DNA from: Endozoicomonas sp965261315
Lineage (GTDB): Bacteria; Pseudomonadota; Gammaproteobacteria; Pseudomonadales; Endozoicomonadaceae
Assembly (NCBI GenBank): GCA_965261315.1
Contig: CBDHDM010000052.1
Location: 72,867-136,866, forward strand
Reading direction: 5' to 3'
Length of the DNA stretch: 64,000 nucleotides
Positions 11,501-19,962 of the stretch are shown here, piece after piece. How positions within the stretch are numbered: the first letter of the stretch is position 1; each line of letters opens with the position of its first letter. A program made the translations under genes and the position numbers. The notes beneath the pieces were generated by a model that saw only the letters and a list, made by a program, of their open reading frames with translations, searched no databases and was not told the origin of the DNA.

Positions 11501-14489
11501 CTGCCTCTTCTGGATTTTTTTGATCGATGTTATGTAAAAAAATATCTCGAAAAGGCCTTGTTTGATGCTTGTGATTTATTACAAGAGTCTGCCAGGGGCG
11601 GGCTGGTTTGCCAGTATCATCCATACCAATGTAGTTTTCTTTAGCAGTGCGGTTAAAATTCTGAAGTATGGAGTTGAAGTTCTCCATTAACTCTTCTCTT
11701 AATCTGGAAGTTTCATCGCTACTACTCTCTTCCACGATTGCATCAAAGATCTCCAGAAATCTGTCCATGGGATTACAGGTTCCTGAATCTGTCAGTGACT
11801 GCCTTCTATTAATCATGTTGCTGATTGTGCTATCAATCATGACTATACGCTCGTCATTGGGGTATTGATCATTTAATTTCAGGCGGGCATGCTGTAATGC
11901 AATTTGAGTAAGAGATATTAGGGTTTGATGGTCACTGGCATCCATCTTAATTAAATCACACTGCCGGTGGTTCTCTCTTGCCCGCAGACTTCTTGTTTCA
12001 CGAGCTATCTCATTATAAAAGCCATGTGTTGAAAAACCCCTTACAGTATTTTTTAACGCGGAAGTAACTCGTGTCCACCCTCCAACGGATGATAATGCCT
12101 GTTCAATCCGGCGGCTATCCCACTCAGAGATTTGTGCTATCCGGCTTCTCGACACTTTCCCTGTCTGAGCCTCCCTGAGAATGCCTTGAACGAGATCCTG
12201 TGGGGTATGTCTTTTTTCAACACAAGCCTTATAAGCCTTGAGTGTTTTGTATATATCAAAAGCTTCGTCAAAAGTTATTCCCCCTTTTGCAGGGAGTAGA
12301 TTGACTGTGACGTGATTATCATCAGAAGTATTTCCCCCCTGTGTTTTTACTTTCATATCTATATCCTTATAACTTCTGACACCTTCTGAGAGAGAAGTTC
12401 GTATATCCAGTTTTCCTGCTACATTGGAGACCGTTTCAGCGGCTCTTTTATAGCACTTTTGTTTCGTCCCTACTCCTGCATCAAGCTGTTCAAGAGTTTC
12501 GGCCACCTTTACCATGTATTCTTTTTGGTAGTCTTGGAAATGATTTAAGATGTTCGCTTTTGCCTGAAGAAATTCTGATTCCATGATCTTCAGGTAATCA
12601 TCAGTAGGACTACTATTGTCAGAAGTGCCCTCAACCTGTGCCAATTGATCAGAAAGCTTATTTGACAAACTGACTACAACTTTTGAAAACACAGGGGTAA
12701 GCAGGTCTCCAGCTTCTTCTCTGGCGAGCACTTTTGTCACTTCATCATATAAACTGCAGAAGTGGTTCAGTATCTTAAACCTTATATTCAGTTGCTCCCT
12801 GAAGCTGAGGTTTTGCATATGATCTGTAGAAAAGCCAAAAATAGAGAGTGTTCGCCTCAAGTCTTTTTGCGCGGTTGCTCTGAGCTCCTCATTGCCTTGA
12901 ATGCCTGGTAATAACAATAACCCAGGGGAAAATTCAGTTAGCATTTCATGAATAAGGCGTTCGAAACCTTCGCATATCGCACGCTCCTGATGGCGTGCAG
13001 CCTGTCTGAAAATACTTTCTACAGCAGTTGTCTTTTTTTCGGTCTCTTTCTTAGTATCAGTCATTATTTCCAACAGTCTGGAATCTATCATTTCAAGCTG
13101 TTGTGCTGCTTCATGATCAGTTTTCTCGGTTCTTTTTTGAATGTCTTTTTTTTTGGTTTCTAACTCTGATTGCTCGGTTTTTAGTTCTTTGATACTCTGG
13201 TTTGCCTGATCAATTTTTTCTTTTTCATGCCTTCGTTCATCATTGTGTATATCAATTAATTCAGGCAGTCTAAATGCTTCATTGAGTACATGATCGGCGA
13301 TCATTTTGCGATGAGATGTTTTTAATCCAGAAACTGCTTTCAATACAGAAGTTGGCCTGCCCAATAATTTGTCAAAGAGATCAATTTCCTTGTAGAATTC
13401 CACTTTATCCAAAAGGAGGCCATTGTCTGCCATATGTCGGACTGCTTTTCCCGTACACTCCAGTATCTTCTGACGGTTAAATGGTTGAAGTTGCTCAAAT
13501 GACTGGTTTTGTCCAGTCATATTGTTGTATACATAAACAAAATAATCACGTACCTTTCCAGAAAACTCATTTATTCGACGTAGAGGTTTACTGATTGACT
13601 TGTCAGAACTTAAGTGAGTATCCAGTGTCTGTAAAAATTTTCTTATATCTCTTTTAGGGTTATGTGCTGCTTCATTTATTCTATCGAATACAGTTAATTT
13701 GTCTTCACTATTGAGCAGTTGCATTAAATAGCCATGTAATATTTCTGTGCTACAGGTTTGTTTTAGCTCTTGAGCATTAATCATTAGAAAGTTTTCTAAT
13801 GTTGCAGCGTCTGTTGTTTCTGGGGTAAAGCAGATGATAAGGCTTTCTCTCATCAAGTCTGGAATAAAAGCTTTGAAATCGTTTTGAGTATTTGTAGAGT
13901 TAGCATCACTTTTTATTACTCTAATTTTTTCAGAAAGTTTCCTTATAATACCTAACTCAGACGAAATCAGATCTGTCATGTGTAGGTCATAGTTGATTTT
14001 GTTTTGATATTGTTCGTAATAATTCAACTTGAACTGAAATGCTTTTAAATTATCGATGATCAATTTTTTAAGTTCTGTACCTTCCAATAATGCGGCTACT
14101 GTATCTGTAAACAGATCATCTGTATTACTACCGAATAATATTTCCAGCTCTTCTCGGAGCTTTGATATTAATGGTTTGCAGATATCTATGCTGGCGGCCT
14201 TGGGGGGTATCTGTAAAGTAAAACACTTCATTAATGTTATTGTTTCTGGAGTTTTTGCTTTATGGGATTCTGGTCTACCATCATCAACTTGAATAAATGA
14301 TGAGCATGAATGATAAACCGCTACTGGTAAATCCAGCATTCTCTCTCTCAGAGACCTTGACCTCTGTTCCGTAGTTGTTGGTCTAGGAATATACAAAGCT
14401 TTGAAAGGTTGATCAGAGGGTTGGGTAATTTCCGGCCCTAAATCCTGAGGGTGATGCACTGCTCTTGTTTCAGATGCTGTTGTAAACAT
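8532..14489 (-). CDS. Giant protein of unknown function (1,985 residues), effector candidate
   Basis: I do not recognise a family. The start ATG has a good Shine-Dalgarno sequence (GGAGAG, about 14497-14502 on the minus strand). The protein is mostly helical and polar. A charged coiled coil spans roughly residues 415-500 (ERRHEKEKIDQANQSIKEL). Hydrophobic segments lie near 1168-1190 (FLPGFFVGCAVTSMIF), 1296-1322, 1409-1427 and 1560-1595. There is no N-terminal signal peptide. Base composition is AT-rich compared with the phage and core genes. Large helical proteins with a few membrane segments and no export signal are typical of secreted effectors of host-associated bacteria, but that is inference. 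It may share a transcript with the 227-residue gene 185 bases upstream. Confidence 0.75.
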   Translation of the reverse strand: MFTTASETRAVHHPQDLGPEITQPSDQPFKALYIPRPTTTEQRSRSLRERMLDLPVAVYHSCSSFIQVDDGRPESHKAKTPETITLMKCFTLQIPPKAASIDICKPLISKLREELEILFGSNTDDLFTDTVAALLEGTELKKLIIDNLKAFQFKLNYYEQYQNKINYDLHMTDLISSELGIIRKLSEKIRVIKSDANSTNTQNDFKAFIPDLMRESLIICFTPETTDAATLENFLMINAQELKQTCSTEILHGYLMQLLNSEDKLTVFDRINEAAHNPKRDIRKFLQTLDTHLSSDKSISKPLRRINEFSGKVRDYFVYVYNNMTGQNQSFEQLQPFNRQKILECTGKAVRHMADNGLLLDKVEFYKEIDLFDKLLGRPTSVLKAVSGLKTSHRKMIADHVLNEAFRLPELIDIHNDERRHEKEKIDQANQSIKELKTEQSELETKKKDIQKRTEKTDHEAAQQLEMIDSRLLEIMTDTKKETEKKTTAVESIFRQAARHQERAICEGFERLIHEMLTEFSPGLLLLPGIQGNEELRATAQKDLRRTLSIFGFSTDHMQNLSFREQLNIRFKILNHFCSLYDEVTKVLAREEAGDLLTPVFSKVVVSLSNKLSDQLAQVEGTSDNSSPTDDYLKIMESEFLQAKANILNHFQDYQKEYMVKVAETLEQLDAGVGTKQKCYKRAAETVSNVAGKLDIRTSLSEGVRSYKDIDMKVKTQGGNTSDDNHVTVNLLPAKGGITFDEAFDIYKTLKAYKACVEKRHTPQDLVQGILREAQTGKVSRSRIAQISEWDSRRIEQALSSVGGWTRVTSALKNTVRGFSTHGFYNEIARETRSLRARENHRQCDLIKMDASDHQTLISLTQIALQHARLKLNDQYPNDERIVMIDSTISNMINRRQSLTDSGTCNPMDRFLEIFDAIVEESSSDETSRLREELMENFNSILQNFNRTAKENYIGMDDTGKPARPWQTLVINHKHQTRPFRDIFLHNIDQKNPEEAGVRRLLANVFDTYQQSLEHCMDSKLAHQHLPPAKETVRYLLMAAGLKSGATTSDQDNYKIYQFALSRYNDHIDAMAMQMADAVFNDRVNSDLREKDLDTTFSRVMDVAKNESMTKLAEIGKKFSEDKNNQEKLKALNEKLDELFNQHEFQRLFSKRGAVGKLALKTWNYMKKQQAFLPGFFVGCAVTSMIFTGTATELLKDIQGRSDKISTLIFGIKDIVDQLSKGSPGLLGHSDRVFTVSSNVSSTNCSDRMFNLNNSPFNMSLQDGLRQLETESQALQQHLRETDTGGCPSGGLKKFPPDANYNLANLITTVASIASGLAACLGGWYQEVKHRTHDVNHYSTIPLAFQSLPSEMTEALMLKTSQQFTIHNQDSDEIYPGLTAYSGLEKLKHGILDCIDFMICDPNPKIKGKKVWPIVYLLTLALRPASMAFQKRPHSYQELLTRLASAANSRIGGTLLRMGGYNTAKEFMDVFKSKAYMLGFLILLKELDMPIALNEKASISDYLTLRSMETKLSATLHDLQGQKRLDSAAITMLRNTYGDVLINSILGPDPDIQQLEQEVSTAWSCITHTVCGIAPMVAIYTLEALNLIWYTVSPISMAQQLLNKAGNIFNEDLTLAETVEHMFGKDSDVIKKMAEKARSTMKYDTTPRDMNDLELLCHYTSAGRSSEKVEQSTLLWGIKELINLSMYTNTALHERDMGIQSINWEALGAFIAYLIKDSTGIAARYAMLLDDETLRTLFSLLDKLDSPLAELAISKLGNIGLYCPQNIRNAIGDMMEEAVISSTGSVESIHEILRPKFDHLRKIGLPNLNRATKILADRIESTVLPMVQQLSEEQQGLKSAAKATEVEFFNDAIAKVREEMPKYLVSFGAVSSEETKQKMSELKQFCQTIGKYDSRPEALIGYLEQLMQKYTKEDIEAFLAEHIIHPLQSIDPAEKAELLKKHSVRILNARKPGNVITEQPFPLQSSSEPSIIPEIRVHERAVTSV

Positions 14490-14674
14490 TTATTCTCTCC
14501 AAGCTATATGCTTATTCTGTTTGAATTTCTTGTTTGTGATAAATGTTGTTCTTTTTTAAAGTATTGCTGGGCGGGTATTGTTCTCTGTTCCAGAGGTTGC
14601 TTTAAAAAACGATCATCCACTATCACTAATAAACTGTCTTGCTATTTAATCACTCATTGCTCTTCATTAGATAG

Positions 14675-15358
14675 TTATTCACTTAACATTATATTTATTT
14701 TTGTTTTTAAAGATGCATTAGCATCAATTAACCTAGGTTTATTTCCTTGTTTTAAAGTTAAAGCAATTAAACTAGGCATGGACAAGGGGGGCTGTAAAGT
14801 AAAATGAAATTGCAATCTGGCTGGATGGTAAAGATGGTTTGTGTTCATTGCAGAAAAGGTAGGGTTATTTGAATAATTAACAGCTATCCTGAGATACTGT
14901 TTGTCATTGCACAGTGCCAAAAGGTGTTTTCCTGATTCCGGGTCTGTTTTTTCTATACTGTTTGATGATAATAATTGGTTCTCCTGATCATTATCAATGA
15001 GGGCTCGGTTTTCGCTTATAGTGGGTGACTCTATTTTTGCCTGTTTCTGGAGTGCTGGAGGCGCATCTGAGCTGTCACTCAATGGCCTTTTTCGAGGCTT
15101 AACCATATTTCCACTATCAGTTGAAACAGAGCCAACAGTGAGCTTGGTATGACTTACTACCCAAGTGGGACTTTTGTTATTGAATCTGACATTATCAGTT
15201 GGAACCGCTAACAGAGGGACATACTCAGGTGAGACGACAGAAGTCCCAAGCTGACCAAATGATTGAGCAGGCTGTTGGGAGGTGCCAAGCCTCCTATTGT
15301 GCAGAATATGATTTGTTGATGGCTCACTTTCAGGTTTAAAATTAAGCGTATATTCCAT
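14675..15358 (-). CDS. Hypothetical 227-residue protein with NLS-like basic motif
   Basis: No family is recognised. The ATG at 15358 follows a GAGGA ribosome binding site. The sequence is low in hydrophobic residues, proline- and serine-rich, and looks disordered. It contains a basic cluster KPRKRPLSD (about residue 87) and QKQAKIES shortly after, a spacing resembling a bipartite nuclear localisation signal. The C-terminus (SLIALTLKQGNKPRLI) is more ordered. It is transcribed toward the giant gene and may be its operon partner. A role in a eukaryotic host is speculation from these features. Confidence 0.55.
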   Translation of the reverse strand: MEYTLNFKPESEPSTNHILHNRRLGTSQQPAQSFGQLGTSVVSPEYVPLLAVPTDNVRFNNKSPTWVVSHTKLTVGSVSTDSGNMVKPRKRPLSDSSDAPPALQKQAKIESPTISENRALIDNDQENQLLSSNSIEKTDPESGKHLLALCNDKQYLRIAVNYSNNPTFSAMNTNHLYHPARLQFHFTLQPPLSMPSLIALTLKQGNKPRLIDANASLKTKINIMLSE

Positions 15359-16033
15359 AATGCTTAATCCTCACTATTGGATTAAAATACAGCGTCAAAA
15401 AATATGATTGATTCAGTGAATATCATGAAAAGTGCAGATTTTCTGTTAGACATGAAATTCAGAATTGCTTTTTCTATATTCTTTATTTTCTTAAAATAGA
15501 AGAAAAACTTAGCATTCACCCAAGAGATAGATGATGAGAATAAAAATGTAATTTGAACAATAAAGGTTTTAATAACGATTAAAAATCAATAAATACTTGA
15601 TTCTCGTTTATCAGTATATAGCAAATAAATTGCTTTACATTGTTCTTAAAGAATAAATAGAAAGTTTATACATTTTTTTTATTTCTCTATTTATTCTCTA
15701 TTTATTCTCTATTTTTGTTTAATCTTCCCCTGTTGTATATAAAATGATAATAATTTGTTATGAGCCATATATTATGGCTTCTAGCCATTATGCTTATCAT
15801 CAGCAATTCCTGATAAGTTGATTACCATCAATAATACCAAGGGTTAGAGGGGAAGTAGCTATTCCTGTAATCGCAGACTTTTAATAAGTTATTCAGCATA
15901 TACACAATCTTTGTCGTATTACTGTGTCTCCTTCAAATAAAAAAGCGCTTGCGGAAAAATTGATCACGCTGGTCTCAAATGAGGCCGCAAAGATTCCGGA
16001 TTTTCGACCAAAAAACAACCATGAGAAAATCTC
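15359..16033. promoter_or_regulatory. AT-rich upstream region of the 227-residue and giant genes
   Basis: This 675-base stretch is strikingly AT-rich and has no supported gene. It includes a short tandem repeat of TTTATTCTCTA at about 15688-15718. It lies directly upstream of the two minus-strand unknown genes, so their promoter should be here. AT-rich upstream DNA of this kind is often silenced by H-NS-like proteins; that is inference. Confidence 0.4.
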
Positions 16034-17378
16034 GGCTCTTCGTCGTTTCATATGGATTTCAGGATATCCGCCACAGGGCTGGCTATCAGGTAAATCATCG
16101 TGATAAAAGTCCCTGTATTACGGTAACCTTTTGCCCTTGCCCTGGCTGCCTGAAACAGACTGTTCAGCCCTTCCATTCGTGCATTGGTATACGTCGAATA
16201 CCAGCGTTGCAGAATCTTATCAGCATGACGTTCAACCGTTTCCAAAGCTTTGCGTACCGGCTCCAGGATTTCTATGTCTCCCAGCTCCTTCCGTGCATAA
16301 CCGATGAAATGACTAAGTCGCCAGCGGGCTGCCCTGATGGTTTCAGCTTTACGGATCCAGCGTAGCTTTTCCTTGATCTTCCAGGCCGTGCCTGTATGTA
16401 AGTCACTGGTCTCCAGTTCTGCAAGTGCTTCAACTTGTTTCTCTGTCAATGGCCCGTCTGCGTTCTTCAGAATCGCCCAGCGAAGCTCTTTCGGCAGGTG
16501 TTGTAACTTACGCTCAGCCTTACGCACGTCGTCTAATACCGTGGTAAACAATTGCACAACATGAAACCAGTCAATGGTCACATTGGCATTGGGGAGTTCT
16601 TCTTTCGTTGCTGCCAGGAAAGCTTTGGACATATCACAAACCACCTCCAGAATATTTTCTGCCTTGCCCTGATGCTCTTCGAGAAAGGTCTTGAAATCCC
16701 TGACTGTCTGCTTGCCTTTGCCGGGCGTCGCGAACAACACCGGCTTATCCGAACGATCCATGTCGATGAATACGGTAACGTAGTTATGACCTCGTTTTGA
16801 GGCTGTTTCATCAAGACCGATGGCTTTCAGCTCAGCGAAGTTCATCTCAAGCAGCGCTCTGCTGACGTAGTGCTTGATAACCCGCCAGATACGTTTATCC
16901 GCGACACCAATGTACTCTGCACAGGCCTTGACGGGCATTTCACGAGCCAACATCAACAGAGCCTGTTCAAATAAAAGTGTGAACTTGCTGCCTTCTCTGG
17001 CCCAGGGTACATGAATACGACGTATACCGTGTTCTTCACAGTTGGTCCGAGGGACATTTGCAGTAATGAAGCAGTGGTGCTGGAAGAAATTCAGGTGTCG
17101 CCAGGTGAGTTCTTTGAAGTCATGTGCAGGGCAGGCCTTGCCACAGCAGGGGCATGGATAGAGGCTGCCACGATCAGCAGCCACCTTGAGCGTAAGGGTA
17201 CTGGGTTTGGTTGAAGTATCCAGATGCTGACTCACCAGTTTCCATGGAAATTGTAAGCCGAGGCCGAGTATAAAAATCTGATTTCCATCCATGGGCAGGA
17301 CACTTCTTCTGAGGTGAAAAAAAGAAGGGTCTTTTACAGAAATTTGCTTACAAAATCCACATCAAAGGACGAGGAGCC
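16034..17378 (-). mobile_element. ISL3-family insertion sequence
   Basis: Imperfect terminal inverted repeats are visible: GGCTCTTCGTCGTTTCATAT at the left (from 16034) and GGCTCCTCGTCCTTTGATGT on the other strand at the right (ending 17378). They enclose one transposase gene. The 8 bases outside the two ends (AAAATCTC and ATGAAGGT) do not match, so no target duplication remains. The right side cuts a terminase small subunit gene; the left side is unrelated AT-rich DNA. Confidence 0.85.
16048..17292 (-). CDS. ISL3-family transposase, full length
   Basis: The 414-residue protein has the N-terminal zinc-binding CPCCGKACPAHD motif typical of ISL3 enzymes, followed by a second Cys/His group (CEEHGIRRIHVPW). 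The DDE nuclease fold shows the first Asp in IGLDETASKRGHNYVT, the second in VVCDMSKAF and the Glu in NARMEGLNSLFQAARA near the C-terminus. No frame lesion is seen, so it may be active. It catalyses cut-and-paste movement of the surrounding element. Confidence 0.9.
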   Translation of the reverse strand: MDGNQIFILGLGLQFPWKLVSQHLDTSTKPSTLTLKVAADRGSLYPCPCCGKACPAHDFKELTWRHLNFFQHHCFITANVPRTNCEEHGIRRIHVPWAREGSKFTLLFEQALLMLAREMPVKACAEYIGVADKRIWRVIKHYVSRALLEMNFAELKAIGLDETASKRGHNYVTVFIDMDRSDKPVLFATPGKGKQTVRDFKTFLEEHQGKAENILEVVCDMSKAFLAATKEELPNANVTIDWFHVVQLFTTVLDDVRKAERKLQHLPKELRWAILKNADGPLTEKQVEALAELETSDLHTGTAWKIKEKLRWIRKAETIRAARWRLSHFIGYARKELGDIEILEPVRKALETVERHADKILQRWYSTYTNARMEGLNSLFQAARARAKGYRNTGTFITMIYLIASPVADILKSI

Positions 17379-17478
17379 ATGAAGGTTCGTTCGCTTTTAC
17401 ATGACGACTGCCAGCGGCTTTTTTCTGAGCGCTGGGTTTTGGTTTTCGACCCTGACCGGGGCGACGGGGAACTGCCAT
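17379..17478 (-). pseudogene. Phage terminase small subunit (P27-like), N-terminal fragment
   Basis: From the ATG at 17478 the minus frame reads MAVPRRPGQGRKPKPSAQKK and on to ANEPS before the ISL3 element cuts it at 17378. The GRKPKP motif followed by an N/DEP motif is typical of the start of P27-family small terminases, which bind phage DNA for packaging. The HNH gene directly upstream fits the common HNH-terS-terL order. The rest of terS and terL are absent on the other side of the insertion. Confidence 0.6.
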
Positions 17479-17606
17479 AAAATCACCAAACCGGAATTTT
17501 TAATTTTGTACACATAAAAATTTCCCTGGGGCGGCGGTCATTCAGTTTCAGGCTGTAGGGATTGTCCCCCCCCCTCCCCATGTAAGCTACGCTCTGTGGC
17601 GGTCTT

Positions 17607-17939
17607 TTACTGGTGGCATGTGGTGCAGAGCGTCTGCAGGTTGGCGTCGCTGTTATCGCCTCCCTGTGCCTTAGGTGTGATGTGGTCAACATGTTTACCG
17701 GGCATAATCACCCCTTGTTTCAGGTGTTGCTGGCACAAACCTTTATCTCTTTGCAGGATTCTCTGGCGGATTTTGCGCCAGTCAGCACCGTAACCGCGCT
17801 GGGTGGTGTTGCCTTTCTTCCGTTGCCACTGGGACCAGCTGCTTTCTGTGGGCTGGTGTTTGTCACAGTAGCCGGATCGGTCGGTAGTCGTCCCCGGGCA
17901 GCCAGGCTTACGGCAGGCTCGTTTTAATCGTGAGGGCAT
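17607..17939 (-). CDS. Phage HNH endonuclease
   Basis: The 110-residue protein contains CRKPGC and YCDKHQ zinc-ligand pairs at the N-terminus, the RGYGADWRKIRQRILQRDKG segment common to phage HNH proteins, and the nuclease core with HVDHITPKAQGGDNSDANLQ and a closing CTTCH. Such proteins act with the terminase in DNA packaging in many tailed phages. It lies between the lysis genes and the cut terminase small subunit, as expected. Confidence 0.85.
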   Translation of the reverse strand: MPSRLKRACRKPGCPGTTTDRSGYCDKHQPTESSWSQWQRKKGNTTQRGYGADWRKIRQRILQRDKGLCQQHLKQGVIMPGKHVDHITPKAQGGDNSDANLQTLCTTCHQ

Positions 17940-17953
17940 TGGTTGATTGCTGA

Positions 17954-18694
17954 CTAATTCAGCACATACAGTTTGATGGCAGCAAACAGCACTGCGCCAA
18001 TGGTCAGGCTGGTGGGTGCATAGCGGGTAAAAACCATCTGCCAGATTTCACGCCGGGCTTGCTGCTGAGCACGGAACTCTTCCAGCGCGTGTAAGCGGTC
18101 GTCTGTTTTATCCTGCCGGTCTGCAAGGCTGCTGATCCGTTCGTTCTGTGAGGTCAAGGCTGCAAATCCTTCTACCAGCCGGTCAATCTTTTTCCCCTGG
18201 CCGTCAACAGCCTTCTCAATATTGTTCAGACGATCTTCACTCACAGTGATACCTTGCCGTGCGGTGCCGTTTTTCTTTTCCTGAGACCTGAGCAGGGCAG
18301 GACCAAACAGGATACCGACCAACTCAAACAAACCATCAGAGGTAATGGGGTAGGCCACCAGCTCATTAGATATAAGACAGTGACGCACCCACAGAATCGT
18401 GGCCATGACATACTGCGGAATAAAATAAACTGCCAGACCGATAGCACCAACCCAGCCCAACGCAGGACGCCAGCCAGAATCAAACCAGCTGCGGGACTGT
18501 GCGTTGATCAGGTTAAGCTGATGCGCCCAGGCTTGAGGCATCTGTTTTATTTTCGACTTAACGACTTCAGCCGCTGCCCGCTCTTCATCACTGGTGAACA
18601 GAGAGTCCAGCGCCTCGCCGGTTTTCTCCACCAGGTTGCCAGCAGCATCCAGCGTTGAAGGATTGTTATTAGAACTATTGAAAGGCCAGAACAT
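17954..18694 (-). CDS. Holin of the three-TM type with C-terminal coiled coil
   Basis: The N-terminal part (TSDEERAAAEVVKSKIKQMP, then DSGWRPALGWVGAIGLAVYF) matches the 3TM holin family, which permeabilises the inner membrane during phage or gene-transfer-agent release. The middle region has two more hydrophobic segments (around residues 95-135). A predicted coiled coil (about 150-210) follows, then a final membrane segment (SLTIGAVLFAAIKLYVL). The C-terminal extension is longer than usual. It sits 10 bases after the endolysin frame; if the endolysin frameshift is corrected, the two genes are only 2 bases apart. Confidence 0.75.
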   Translation of the reverse strand: MFWPFNSSNNNPSTLDAAGNLVEKTGEALDSLFTSDEERAAAEVVKSKIKQMPQAWAHQLNLINAQSRSWFDSGWRPALGWVGAIGLAVYFIPQYVMATILWVRHCLISNELVAYPITSDGLFELVGILFGPALLRSQEKKNGTARQGITVSEDRLNNIEKAVDGQGKKIDRLVEGFAALTSQNERISSLADRQDKTDDRLHALEEFRAQQQARREIWQMVFTRYAPTSLTIGAVLFAAIKLYVLN

Positions 18695-18704
18695 GGTCAG
18701 TCCA

Positions 18705-19097
18705 TCAACTCAAAGTGGGCATATCCAGAAAGGTTTCGTCCGAGGAGCGCCGGTTCATATTCCAGTCACCACCCCAGCGAATACGAATACCCAGCTTATC
18801 GGCCACCGCCGTAATGTAACCGGCCATATGGTTGAAGTAGTCGCAGTCCTGCCAGTCGTCCTGGTTAAACGGCCATGGCACAACATCCACCGCTTTTGAT
18901 GGGTAACTGTTGTGTTTGCTCTCACCAAAACGGGCTTTACTGGTGCCTTCACGAAAAGCCTTATCCTGCGCTTCCTGCCCTCGATGGCCACAGATGATGG
19001 AAATATCGTAACGCTCCACCACTTTATTCATCAGCCGCTGCAGGTCAGGGTGACAGGTAGCGAGCCGGTCTTTGGATTGTTGGGAGAATGCAGGCAT
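18705..19097 (-). CDS. Phage endolysin, M15-type peptidoglycan peptidase, C-terminal frameshift
   Basis: The 130-residue protein has the M15/VanY-like fold: ICGHRGQEAQDKAFREG, the first metal-binding motif SKHNSYPSKAVDVVPW (His and Asp ligands) and IRWGGDW. These enzymes cleave peptide crosslinks in the cell wall. The family ends in a D-x-P-H-F-E motif carrying the last zinc His. Here the frame ends DMPTLS, while one extra base at about 18713-18716 would give DMPHFELMD and a stop at 18697-18699. As read, the protein lacks its final zinc ligand and is likely inactive, unless this is a sequencing error. Confidence 0.8.
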   Translation of the reverse strand: MPAFSQQSKDRLATCHPDLQRLMNKVVERYDISIICGHRGQEAQDKAFREGTSKARFGESKHNSYPSKAVDVVPWPFNQDDWQDCDYFNHMAGYITAVADKLGIRIRWGGDWNMNRRSSDETFLDMPTLS

Positions 19098-19189
19098 GGG
19101 AATTCATCAATAAGGGCTTCAACCCGGTGCGGGGGAACACCGGGAGAGGTCGGTTACACAGGGGTGTTTATTCTCGTTATTGGGAACGG

Positions 19190-19262
19190 GGGGTTGGGGT
19201 TGGACTCGAACCAGCGACCTTCGGCTTATTAGAGCGACAAGCTACCTCTGCTCCACCCCGCC
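19190..19262 (-). tRNA. tRNA-like sequence, degenerate (anticodon AAU by spacing)
   Basis: Read on the minus strand from 19262, the sequence folds into a cloverleaf of normal size: a 7-base acceptor arm (GGCGGGG with CCCAACC, two mismatches), D arm GAGC/GCUU with a GGUA loop, a 7-base anticodon loop CUAAUAA, and a T arm with UUCGAGU loop and one mismatch. The anticodon stem also has one mismatch. No CCA is encoded. The anticodon would be AAU (Ile), unusual for bacteria. It lies between the phage cargo genes and the endolysin. It could be a divergent phage tRNA or a decayed one. Confidence 0.45.
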
Positions 19263-19341
19263 AGACAGGCATAAAAAAACCTCACGCCGGAGTTGGGTGA
19301 GGCTTTGGATAGTGGTGATTATGTACTAAAAGCGATGCCAA

Positions 19342-19962
19342 TTACAATAGCCAGCTTTTAGGGGGGCTGCTAAAGAGCCACCAGAACATGCTGAGCACTG
19401 CTAAGGACAAAACAATTAACAGCATGGTACTAATTTTATTGGTATGACTGTCTAGAAAATTCGCTACCCTATCCCAAATACTGGGGATATAAGAATCAGT
19501 GAAGGAGTGTTCAACCTGTTCAAGAATATCCCAACATTTGGCCGCAATAAGGTTTACTTTCTGGTGACCAGTCACCACTTCATCGTCTAGCGACTCACTG
19601 GTCAATAATGCCCGAAGTTCAGCAAGCATTGCTCCACTGATAAAGTCACGGTTTAGTCGGTTTTTAACCTGTTTATGTCTCATTTCCAAAAGACCGACCT
19701 GTTGGGCTGCCCGCTCCTCAAAAAATTCTGGATCCCCAGACCGTTCAATAAAAAAATCTTCAGACAATGAAACTATTGAATTCAAAGTATTTTCAATACG
19801 GTCACAAGCATGGCGGACATCAGATCGTTTCGCGGTTCTGTTTGCATTGTAAGCACCAAAAAGCCAGCCGAGTAGCGCACTGATAAGAATTGGCCAAATA
19901 TTAAACGGCTGCAAAAACGACTCTCCTGAAGGGCTCAACCAGCTGCTTTGATGCGATCCCAT
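19342..19962 (-). CDS. Membrane protein of the phage cargo operon, unknown function
   Basis: No family is recognised. The 206 residues have a hydrophobic segment at 22-40 (IWPILISALLGWLFGAYNAN), a soluble helical middle with charged residues (RHACDRIENTLNSIVSL), and a second membrane segment near the C-terminus (TMLLIVLSLAVLSMFWWLF). The start overlaps the end of the DUF4325 gene by 28 bases, so translation is probably coupled. It is the last gene of the three-gene set before the tRNA-like sequence and lysis genes. Its membrane location suggests it could be the output of the system formed with its two neighbours. Confidence 0.6.
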   Translation of the reverse strand: MGSHQSSWLSPSGESFLQPFNIWPILISALLGWLFGAYNANRTAKRSDVRHACDRIENTLNSIVSLSEDFFIERSGDPEFFEERAAQQVGLLEMRHKQVKNRLNRDFISGAMLAELRALLTSESLDDEVVTGHQKVNLIAAKCWDILEQVEHSFTDSYIPSIWDRVANFLDSHTNKISTMLLIVLSLAVLSMFWWLFSSPPKSWLL

